DNA of 64,000 nucleotides, taken from the NCBI GenBank assembly GCA_020736575.1, contig JAGPYM010000066.1:53503-117502 (forward strand), written 5' to 3'. Under the pieces are notes generated by a model, which was given only the letters and a program-made list of their open reading frames with translations, ran no database searches and was not told the origin of the DNA. This DNA is from Thelonectria olida (lineage: Eukaryota > Ascomycota > Sordariomycetes > Hypocreales > Nectriaceae). Below, one piece after another: positions 23,106 through 33,107 of this stretch. Position 1 is the first letter of the stretch, and every line of letters begins with the position of its first letter. Position numbers and translations under genes: made by a program.

Positions 23106-25434
23106 ATGGGGTTCTTCAAGAGACTTGTCCAGTTTCTCTTGTACTCGTCAGGCTTCAACCATCCGGACGAACTGACATCTGAGTTGTCTCCCATCGACCA
23201 TGGCGGCCCCGTAGAGGTAGTCGATGTCTATGACCCATCCTCCATCGATGGATCATGTAATACACCTACCAACCGCCAATGCTGGTCTCAAGGCTTCGAC
23301 ATCCACACTGATTATGAGCTGCAAACTCCGACGGGAGTAGTTCGGAAGGTTGGTGGCATCGCCTTTGTCCTCCTGATCGGAGTCAACTGACGATGAACAG
23401 TTCATCCTATATGTCTCGAATGAGAAGATCGCCCCTGATGGATACTTGGTCCCACGCATGCTCTTCAACGGAACCTATCCTGGACCGACCCTTGAGGGAA
23501 ATTGGGGAGATACTTTTGGTATGTGATGCCTGAGACTGCTCCTTGAACGTGCTGTGGCGATATCATGCTCTACAACCACTTCTCTTCACAATGCTAAGCG
23601 ATAAACAGAGATCACTGTTCGGAACAACCTCACGAACTTCAACGGCACTTCCGTTCATTGGCATGGGATTCGGCAATTGAATACCAATTGGATGGATGGA
23701 GTCGCTGGAGTGACTGAGTGTCCCATTACGGTAAGACGTCACCAGTTTTGGGCCAATGGATGCTGACGAGAGAAGCCTGGTGAAGAGTTTACATATGTCT
23801 GGAACGCCACCCAATATGGAACCTCGTGGTACCATAGTAAGTGTTGGCACCGCTGTAGGTGACCTTTGCTAATGTTTATAGGCCACTTTAGTCTTCAATG
23901 TTTGTCGTGTTACCCTCCTAGTCATCTGGTGTTAACAGTCGACAGATCCCGATGGACTGGTCGGCGCATTGAAAATCAACGGACCCACGAGCATGAATTA
24001 TGACGTTGATCTCGGCCCTGTACTGATCACCGACAATTTCCACGGAGATGCTTTTTCCTTGGTAATCCTTGAGTACCTGGGTTCGTCGACTCCTAGTATG
24101 ATGGTGCAGGGCTAATTGACGGTGTCAGATCGCCCGCCGACCCCAGACAGCATGTTGATGAACGGCAAAGGCAAATATTACTGTTGCAAAAAGACCGACC
24201 CTCAATGTGTCGGGAATTCAAACCTCACAACATTCAACTTTGAAGCGGGCAAGACCTACAAGATGAGTCTTGTAAACACGGCGACATCAACTCAGATGAC
24301 ATTTTGGATCGACAACCACAGCTTTTCAGTAGTGGCAGCCGACTTTGTCCCAATCACCCCGTACAACACATCTATCCTCAACATTGCCATAGGGCAGCGT
24401 TATGAGATTATTGTCCACGCTAATGCCTCGACTGCTACTGGCACGAACTTTTGGATTCATGCTCGCGACTGTTCAATGCCTGGAGCTCGCTCTGAGTTAG
24501 GTATCATCCGCTATGATCACTCCTCCGAGACCATCCCTTGGACTCCTCCAGTCCACCACAAGCACCTCTGTCATGGTTGCCTCGACGTGGCGGCGTCGAA
24601 TCTGAAGCCTATAGTCCCTCGAACCGTCGATGCCCCTGCAAACGGCAACTACACCACCGACTCGTTCAAGGTGCACCAAGTTGGATATCCCGATGAGTAC
24701 GAAGAAAACTCGGTCATGCACAGATGGGTGCTCAAGGACTCAACCTTTTACTTGGACTGGCGCGAACCCAGTTTGAGTCTCATCAAGATCGCTTCTGACC
24801 AAGGTTGGGAACACCCCAAGTTCCCAAAAGGATACGAGCCCGTTGATTTGTGGTACAAGAGCGGCAGCTGGGTGTATTTCCTCATCGAAGGAAAATACAA
24901 CCAAACCACCAGCAATGCCACGCATCAGATCTATCAGACCCAACCGCCGGTGGCTCACCCAATTCACGTCCACGGACACGACTTTGTCATTCTTGCCCAG
25001 GGCACGACGGAATACAATTCCAGCGAAGTGACACTGGACCTTGACAACCCGGCGCGGCGTGATGTGGCTATGCTCCCCGTTAACGGCTATCTCATCCTTG
25101 CGTTCCAGAGTAAGCGCGCCTTCCTCTCCTCATCTGCGTGTATAGATTTATCTGACCCCAATTGCAGTCGACAACCCTGGTGCGTGGCTTATGCATTGCC
25201 ATGTGAGTATCCCAATACCTGCTTATATAACAGAAATGCTGACATGAAAAGATCGCTTGGCATGCCAGCGGTGGTCTTGCGCTTCAATTCGTCGAATCCC
25301 CTGACAAGATTGGACCTCTGTTTGAGAGATCCGGAATCGTGCATAAGTTCAGCGATAGTTGTAACAACTGGGGTGCTTACTACACAATGTTCAACAAGAA
25401 CAATAACGCCAAGCAGGAAGATTCGGGCATCTAA
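23106..25434 (+). CDS. multicopper oxidase, laccase family
   Basis: Copper enzyme that oxidises phenols, pigments precursors or metals while reducing oxygen to water. Nine exons are read: 23106-23348, 23401-23518, 23609-23730, 23776-23836, 23882-23899, 23946-24080, 24129-25109, 25168-25202 and 25252-25434; the frame is continuous, 631 aa. One exon is only 18 bp. All four copper-binding blocks are visible: [27 protein letters not shown], and [12 protein letters not shown]. These bind the type 1, 2 and 3 coppers. The N-terminus ([16 protein letters not shown]) has a short hydrophobic stretch that could be a signal or anchor but is not a clean signal peptide. Pigment-type or extracellular laccase are both possible. 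It has no obvious pathway partner beside it. Confidence 0.93.
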
Positions 25435-25964
25435 CCCAAGCTTGCATTAGAACATGAACAAGCGTTATCAATGAGATGGAACTTTTGTGCCGTTTGCTCG
25501 AATTAAAGAGCTAGTAATAGGTAGAATGCTGCCGCATAATAAACTCGGGCTCATACCCTCATACATAGTAGTATGAGAGAAGACTGGAGTGTCAATCTGG
25601 AGTAACACATGACTGTTGGGCCAAAAATTGCGGAAGGCTGTGGAAGCATTGGGTCTTGACATGCCAAAATTGTGAAGGAACCGTCAAGTGCTTTTTTGCC
25701 CTTGCGTATGCCAGCAACTCACCCGGAGCGGACAACTTATACGATAGGTTGCGAAAGTAGTGAAGTAAATTCCCACTCAGAACCCAACCGTCCAGTCTCC
25801 CCAAGAAAGATGAACTCGCTGTCATAGAGACTTGGACGGAGGTACTCGCTCGGTGCACAACCTTTCTATTTTATTTATCGTAACGACTAATACCCAGATT
25901 GAGTAACGCAGAACACTCAATTTTAAGCCGTAATATACAAAGGCTTTCATAGTCCACTACCCAG
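25435..25964. other. intergenic between convergent multicopper oxidase and histidine kinase genes
   Basis: About 530 bp holding the 3' ends of two convergent genes. It also contains one copy of a short repeat shared with 59.6 kb (see 25637-25745). Confidence 0.5.
25637..25745 (+). repeat. short dispersed repeat shared with 59.6 kb, copy 1
   Basis: Two blocks match the region at 59575-59735: CTGTGGAAGCATTGGGT at 25638 and GTATGCCAGCAACT at 25706 followed by CCCGGA(G/T)CGGACA and TTATA. In the plus-strand frame both loci encode VEALG and then CQQL(T/A)R(S/I)GQ(L/F)I; here a TGA lies between them. It looks like a remnant of a coding repeat or paralogous gene fragment. Confidence 0.65.
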
Positions 25965-28900
25965 CTACAGTAACAACCCTCGGGACTTCAACTTTGCCTC
26001 CAACTCCTTCAGTTTAGCTGGTTTAGTCACGAAGAAATCTACCCCGCTCCGAACTGCCTCGTCCCGTGTGCTTTCGGATGCCAATCCGGTTATGGCCAGC
26101 ACTAAGGACTCTTTGATATTGTTGTATCTCTCAAAGGCTCGTATCTGCCGCGTTGCCTCGAGCCCGTCCATTACCGGCATGGAGATGTCCATCAGAATGC
26201 ATACGTACCGGCCCGGATCCGCTTTGTAGGAATTGACGGCTTCTTCGCCATTGGTTGCTGTCCGATAGGCCTGCTTGAATTTCTTCATGAAGCACATGAG
26301 AATCTTGAGGTTGATGGGATTGTCGTCCACCAACAAAAATTGAGGTTCTGCAAGATATTCCTGCGATGTAGCCAAAACTGCTTCTGGGCTTTCCGAAACG
26401 GACTTGACTGGGTTCAGAGGCACGGTCATCGACGAATATACGCCACTAGGGATCGGGAGAATCGGCAATGGCAGCTGCAACGGCAGACCAGCTTGCAACT
26501 CAGTCCAACGACTCAAGACCCTGGACAGAGCTGTCTCCAACTTGCGAGGACTCAGACTATTTATTGGTCAGCCAAAATACCAATGCAGAGCGAAAAGAAG
26601 GACTCACGGTTGTGATACAAACTCATGTAACCTCGCTTGATCGGCCGAATTGGGACGGGACTCGTTTTGATGAACAACCAAAGCATTGGCGCACACTACA
26701 ACGCTTGGTATCTCTGGATACGCGGCCGCTGGCACGAATGAATCGAACGTTGTATCGTCCCTTAGGATGACAACATCAGGGACTAATTGACTGGCGTCCG
26801 GGTTTCCGTCAAGTTTCATGCCGAGATAGTCGCAGCACAATTCCTCCATCAAAGCTTTCTCGGTCAGTCCCTTCGGAATTGAGTCGCCGTCGCCTCCTCT
26901 TTCACTCGAGCTTGCCACTAGAGCGCGTAATCCGCGACACGTCGTCGCGCTACTCTCAACTTTGTTCACCGGTGATTCACTAACGGTGGGGAGAATAGTC
27001 TGGGGAGTCATCGGCAATGACACGGTAACCTTGGTGCCGACGCCAATCTGACTGGTGATAGAAATTCTGCCCCCAAGCTGAGATGTGATCCTCTTGACAA
27101 AGCTCAGGCCCAATCCTGTTCCAGTTGACAGCCGGTTCTCCTGTGAGAATGGTTTGAAAACTTCGTTCTGAAGAAACCCTTGGCTAATCCCGATTCCTGT
27201 ATCCTCAACGATCAGTGTGATGATACGTTGCTTGCTTTTGGGATCTATCGAGTGAGTCTGGTTGAGCGAGACTTTGATGACACCGTGTGTTGTGTACTTG
27301 AGCGAGTTCCCAAATAGATTCATCACGACGCGGCGGACTGCTCCCGGAAGCGTGTGGAACTGCCACGAGCACGACGGGTCGTAGAGCAGAAAAATTGACA
27401 CGTCTCCGGTCTTCAAGTCAAATTGCCCGTTCTTTGTTCCAGTAGGGTTGAGATCTTCCGTGGCCTGCATGAAATCCATTCTACGAATCGCCCTGACATC
27501 GGCTTGGCTTTGATTCTTCGAGTGGTTCATCATTTGCGCAATCGACAGATGTTGATAGTTGTAGCCAGCGTAGACGCTTTCTAGGACGTCTTCCACTAGA
27601 ACGTCGAGGTGGACAGCTTGGGAGAGCTTGCTCAAGCCAGCCTGGGGTATTGAACTGCTTTCTGATTCCAACTCATTGCTTTGTGTCGATTTCGAATCTG
27701 TAAAATTATTCACTTTGGAGTAGTCCAGCAAATGTTCCGTTGTGTCTGAGAGAGTGCGACAGCATGTCTCAATCATGTGTGCTATGTTCTGCTGTGACAT
27801 GTTCAAACTCAAGTCATTCAAGAGCTCGAGACCGAGGATGATGCCGTGGAGCGGAGATCGAAGCTCGTGAGATAGCGACCCTAGAACGTCCGATTTAGCC
27901 CTGTCGGCAGCTGCTGTCTCTAATCGAAATGCTTCCGCTACCGCAAGCGTCCCAAGAGCACGAAGGAAGAGCAAATCGCTGTGTTTGTCGAACTGGTAGT
28001 TGGGTATATTTGAGCAGATGAAGCCACCAATCGACCAGCAGCTCTTTTGGGGGTCCCAAATAGGAACAAATGCCACGCTCCGAGCGTTAGGGAAGGTTTG
28101 GAGAAGGATGTCCTTTTCTCTTCGTTCTGGGTCTGTTCTTTCGTAGTCCCGTCTCGGTTCGGGCTCGGGCATCGATGTGTGATTATTTGGTGAGACATCA
28201 GCTACCGTTGTTGAGGCAGTAGTAGGTTGGTCGTCGGTGGTAGGAGCCCCGGTCTCAAGTGGCGGAGTTTCATCAACATCCTTGTCCGAGTCAAGGGCAA
28301 AGATACAGCCCGTTGGGTATTGCTGCAACAGGCGAGAAAGAAAAGGCTGTGAAAAGCGGCCGTCAATTGGGAAGCTTGACCCGCTGTCCCCATGAGGGTT
28401 AAATGAAGAACCGAGGACTTGACAGGGGAGCCATGGCCGTTTACTTAAATCTGTTATGACCTCATCGTCGCCTCCGGCGTTTGATCCAGGTCGTGGCGGC
28501 CGCCTAGATGTGGTTGCCTTTATCTGTTCGCCTTCGCGTGAGTGTACACCATCAAAGCCACGGGAATCCCCACTGAGAAAAGCACAACCGTCGATTTCGA
28601 GGGCTTCTCTGACAACGGCCGCTGCCTCGGAGAAACATTTTTCGCTGGTGGAACTCTCCTGAAGTTGGTTCCCGGCGCTCTTCAATGGTTGAGGCAAGTT
28701 GAAATCGTCATCAAGAGAAGGCGGATTTGCCGAGGATGTGACAAGGGTTTTAGGGGATTGATCCGGCGTAGGTGTTGATAAGAGCTGTTTCATCGCAGTA
28801 TTTGAACTAGCTTCTGCTGATTGATCGCCAGACTGGGCAACGTTGAGTTCGAGTTCTGTTTGACTTCTCACCACGACATCAGCTTGCCAAGAAGGCGCGC

Positions 28901-29728
28901 TCAATGTGGCATTTCCTCCCGTTGAGAGGTATTTTCCATCTATGAAGGTCTGAAGCCCAAGGCTCATTTGCAGATTGCGTTTCTGGAGATGTCTCAAACG
29001 GTTACCTTCGAGATGGTCCATAATCGTTTGCGCCAGGCCCCGCAAGACTTTGGAGTCACCTTCGTTCCATGTAGCTCCTGGGGTGGAATTGATAACACAT
29101 AGAACACCGATGTTGATACCTCGAGGGGATCGAATAGGAACGGCCGCATAGAATCTGAAAAGGCTTCCTGGGCGACAGTAGGGACTTGAGGCAAAGCGTG
29201 GATCCGTCACAAGATCTTGGACGACAATGACAGGGAGTTCCTCGTTGGAATTGATTTTCTCGAGGGCGCGTATGCTTTTGCGTTCGCTGGCGCATAACGT
29301 GTAGTCACAGACGCCGTCAGCACGAGGAATGGATGTTCCACAAAGGAGAAGGTTCTCGCCATGGGCGCTTTGGGTTAAGTTAGGTACGATGGAGACGGTA
29401 GGTGTGGCCTCGGCCACGATGTACTGCCGCTGCTGGTCAAAAAGGGAGATGAGCGAACGCTCCGTCGAGGTTCGGCAGGTTGCCAGTTGAGCAAGGCTGG
29501 TGAGGATGGCATCGGGAGAGGTTCTGATCTCGGCACTGGTGATCTGGTCGATGGGGCTCGATGTTCTCCGCAAAAGCTCATCGTATCTAGCGAGCCCCAG
29601 TCAGCCAGGGCGCGATACGAGAAGTAGAGGTTAGTTCACTGGACATACCTGGCTGTTTCGTACTCGCGGACGAGTTCGGAGATGGTGGCGGATTGGGCAG
29701 CTCGAAAAGCGCCATCCGAGTCTGTCAT
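25965..29728 (-). CDS. GAF-domain hybrid histidine kinase
   Basis: Sensor kinase of a fungal phosphorelay. Three exons (29728-29649, 29586-26608, 26556-25965) give about 1,216 aa. Order of domains: an N-terminal GAF domain (about 70-220), a second GAF-like region interrupted by low-complexity sequence (about 340-580), HisKA with phospho-accepting His in GSLSHELRSPLHGI (about 600), HATPase_c with NLFGNSLKYT, DTGIGIS and GTGLGLSFVKR boxes, and a C-terminal receiver with VDDNPINLK, phospho-Asp in ILMDISMPVMDG and the lysine of VTKPAK. All catalytic residues look intact. No transmembrane helix is seen, so it is probably a cytosolic sensor. The start at 29728 (MTDSDGAFRAAQ) is chosen as the first ATG in the first exon. 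The downstream partners would be the usual Ypd1 and Ssk1/Skn7 proteins, not encoded here. Confidence 0.93.
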
Positions 29729-31527
29729 GGCGAATGGCTGGGGTTGGGAGAGAGCATCAAGGCGCGTGAAGGTCTGGGGAGTCGTGTGAGGCCCAGAAAA
29801 GGAGCCCGCGATGAGTTTGGATACCGAAACCACAGAAGCCTATTCAGGAGGCAGCTCGCTTGGATAGCGGTTCTTGAGGTTTCTTGAAAAGGCCATCCGC
29901 TGCTGACCGGGATGCATTTGCCACGACGGAGGCAACTTTTGTCGGGAAAAGAGGGGTAGCGCGAGACTACCTGAGTTAGTCGACCCTAAATTGTCAGACA
30001 CTAGAAGCGGTTGGCAGAAATTGAGGCTTCTCCAAGCAAGGAAGAGAGCAACGTAACTGCGGAACGATTGTTCAGAAATCTACGGGATGGTGTCCTTGAT
30101 GCGATATGATAGCGACCGTGCTTGATAAGCTGCACAGGAGAAGACGGGAAGTGATCGACAAGTGGCTGTCCTGGCGTCGGGCGATTATCGAGGTGATCCA
30201 ATTGTGGGGGGTTGTCGTTCCCCAACTGATTAAAGGCGCAAGACGTGTTGGATTGGGACTTGGGATAAAGGGGTCAGGTACCTAACCAGAAGGATACAAG
30301 ACCGGAAGATAAGATAACAACGCTCAACGTCCGGCTTGCAGAAGCAAGGGAGCTGGGCAAAGCAACCATGGAAGGTGAGATGGCAGCGGGCGGTCACGGG
30401 AAATGCCTGGGAGGACCATAATAAATGATCTGGTCTAAAGACTTGGAGAGTTAACAATACTAGGCCCAAGATAAAATGAAGAATACGAATACAGGCCCAG
30501 AATGCGATGGAGGATGGCTCGGCACTCAGCCTGCGCCAACGTCTTCCAAGACTTTGCCCTCCTTCACTCCAGATACGAATCTTGGGCCTGCAACTCAATC
30601 CTGTAAAGTTGTCATGGATAAAGCATGCCATGTATTTGAAGTCCAGTTTGCGCAACATTTCCGAACGGGTCTAGACTTGGAATGTAACTGGGTGTAACGA
30701 CAAACTCGTCGTAGCACATACAACCTTTGAGCGTCCCGTCCAGTCGCTGCCCCCGATTGGGCCTAATTCGAAGCACAACCCGCAAACCGCAAGGCTTTGC
30801 CACGCGTTATTACGCCTGTCCTTCCCCTTCATCTATATAAACTCCTGTGACTGCGGCATCCTGGGAGGCATAGGTGCGAAACAAGTGTCCTAGCTGGGCG
30901 GCAAGCATCATACGTGCGCTTGCCTGAGCAGAGCAATGGGGAGAAACGATTTCCTTCGTGAATCGAATGGTGTCCCCATGATGTATTGTACAAGCATTCT
31001 TATGCCGTGTCTCGGAACTAGTGAGGTCACACACTTGAAGCAAGGCAAACAGTTCAATAGCTGTGTAGCTGCTCCACATGTCTAAAGTCTTTGCTGGCAA
31101 GCTTGCGCTTTGATCTAATGCAACTGGTGGAACGCTCGACGGGTTTGCTCGTTAATAATGGCTGTCTTCTGTTTGTATTTCAGGCAAATGTTGATGAAAC
31201 GTAGCACAAACGACGATTTTACAGAACTATGATGTCAGCCGACGCGTTTTGCGTTCGTTGTTTGTTATTGTTATTATTGAACAGACTGAGTAATCTCGCT
31301 ACATGGCACTCTCTCTGATGTTCATTCTTTACTACGATTTCTTCTTTCTCACTCTTTCTCGCAGGCAGCTTCTTAGGGCACTCATAATCTTAGATCATCT
31401 CCTAAGATTCTCTTTGGGTAGCGCTCTGCCGAGCCTGCGCTCCCCCTCTTCGCCTCTTTCTTCCCACAACACCCACTACATCGCCCTTTCATATCACACG
31501 ACCCTTCCTTCACATCAGGCCGCTGCT
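29729..31527. other. divergent intergenic region between histidine kinase and MYND genes
   Basis: About 1.8 kb with promoters of both flanking genes. Open frames at 30001-30225, 30230-30658 and 30810-31100 (minus) have no recognisable domain and are not called. The open frame of the MYND gene extends upstream to 31303 but reads as 5' leader. Confidence 0.4.
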
Positions 31528-32820
31528 ATGAATTTCCACTTCGAAGAATTCACCGTGGGCACAGGCGCCACACCCGAAGTGCTTAGCGAACCACTGCGAC
31601 CGACGGGTTCGCCAACGCTATCCGAAGAAGCCGCGTTCGGCGACAAGCACTGCGCCCACTGTGGCAAACCTCATTCCGCTATCTGGTGCCAGGACTGCGC
31701 CGAGGACAACGTTGGCCAGCTGCGGGTGTTCTACTGCTCCAAGTCTTGCCAAGAGCAGCATGCTGCAGCTCACAAGCAGATTTGTGAGACTCGTCGCCGT
31801 CTTGTCCGTGCCGTTTCCATCCTTAGAGAAGTCTGGACTACTTTTGAACAAGAAACCTTCTCGAGCAATGTTTTGTTCGTGGAGGAGAGAAATCGAGAGG
31901 TTTTTCTGAGACTCCCAGACGAGAGTTCTGACGCCCTCAATGGGGGGTGGACGGGGGCATCTTTTCTCAAGGCCTTTCCCCATGATGTCCTCCCAGAAAG
32001 CGCTAGCAACGTGATCAAAAAGGCTGTCCTGTTTGATAACACTTGCACCCAAGTCCTTTTTGTTGGGCTGCCTCTTGTAAACAGTCTTCTGAAAAGTCAG
32101 TCAAACCCCTCGAGCCTACTGAGAGTCCCACGGCTAACAGATACTTTAGGTATTACAAAGGATATCGCAGAAGCATCGGTCGAGCCCAAGGATCCAGCAT
32201 TAGTAGTCCACCTGGCTGGCAAATCTCTCCCATTTGCGAATCACTGCGTGCTGAGGGCCAGTCTGCACACTGGCGAGGTTTTTGCCATTGACTTGACCGG
32301 CACTCAATATGGTTGGATGGAACAGCTTTATACCTGGCACACATACGTGCGACACCGAGTCAAGCATGTCGAATCCATCGGGCCTCTTGGTGGAGTGAAG
32401 CAACTCGAGACGATGATACTCTCATTTGCTCCTCCGGCCGGCACAGGAGGAGCAAGTCACACTATTCGTCGCAACATCATGGAAGGCCTCACTCGGAGTT
32501 TGATCACCGAATTTGTGCAGCGCAGAACCACTGCGAGAGACTTCCTATCCCTCCCTCAAGCCACGTTCATCCACGACCGGGCCCGACTTATCAGTCATCT
32601 AAAGGATTTCATTCGCCAAGAAGTCCAGAAGCTTCGCCGCCTGGGTGTCGGGCGACTTTATTTCGATCATGAATTCTGCCCTCACGTCACCTTGACAGCG
32701 GAGGAAGCTATCAAGTACAGCAATGTTTGGCTGTCCAAGGAAGCTTATGACGCAAACAAGGGTAACTCGGTCGCTCTCGAGCGGATGTGGACAGAAAGAA
32801 TGAGGAAAAGTCGATCGTAA
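31528..32820 (+). CDS. MYND-type zinc finger protein
   Basis: Single-exon gene, 430 aa from the ATG at 31528 (MNFHFEEFTVGTG); the frame is open further upstream but that part is low-complexity leader. A MYND zinc finger is at about residues 42-86 with ligands in HCAHCGKPH, WCQDC, FYCSKSCQEQHAAAHKQIC. In the family this finger is a protein-protein interaction module. The rest (about 90-430) is a conserved-looking but unrecognised region, partly acidic and ending in basic residues; no SET domain is seen. A function cannot be assigned beyond likely scaffold or regulatory role. Convergent with the S9 peptidase downstream. Confidence 0.85.
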   Translation: MNFHFEEFTVGTGATPEVLSEPLRPTGSPTLSEEAAFGDKHCAHCGKPHSAIWCQDCAEDNVGQLRVFYCSKSCQEQHAAAHKQICETRRRLVRAVSILREVWTTFEQETFSSNVLFVEERNREVFLRLPDESSDALNGGWTGASFLKAFPHDVLPESASNVIKKAVLFDNTCTQVLFVGLPLVNSLLKSQSNPSSLLRVPRLTDTLGITKDIAEASVEPKDPALVVHLAGKSLPFANHCVLRASLHTGEVFAIDLTGTQYGWMEQLYTWHTYVRHRVKHVESIGPLGGVKQLETMILSFAPPAGTGGASHTIRRNIMEGLTRSLITEFVQRRTTARDFLSLPQATFIHDRARLISHLKDFIRQEVQKLRRLGVGRLYFDHEFCPHVTLTAEEAIKYSNVWLSKEAYDANKGNSVALERMWTERMRKSRS

Positions 32821-33107
32821 AGGCCGTGGTGGGACATGCAACAAAGTCTGGATCGCAGGGTCTGGGAGCGATAAAAGGTGAGGGATTGACAGACATGGGA
32901 GATGCTGGGATGTACTTCGGGAGCCTGGGTGAAACCCGCACAAGGAGCGAGAATTGAAAGCTTTGGAGCTTTCGCTAGGTTACGTTCATTTTCCATCTCC
33001 AGAAGTTTGCAGTCATCAATGAATCGGAAGATCGTCATCATGAAATTGCCGAACACGTCTGAGCCATCCCTCCCACCTCTCTATAACATTGAAATGTACA
33101 ATCACCT

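Noticed and set aside
30230..30658. 142-aa minus-strand frame between kinase and MYND genes
   Set aside because: Cysteine- and aromatic-rich without domain; typical of a chance frame.
31303..31527. N-terminal extension of the MYND gene
   Set aside because: Low-complexity leader; the protein-like part starts at the ATG at 31528.
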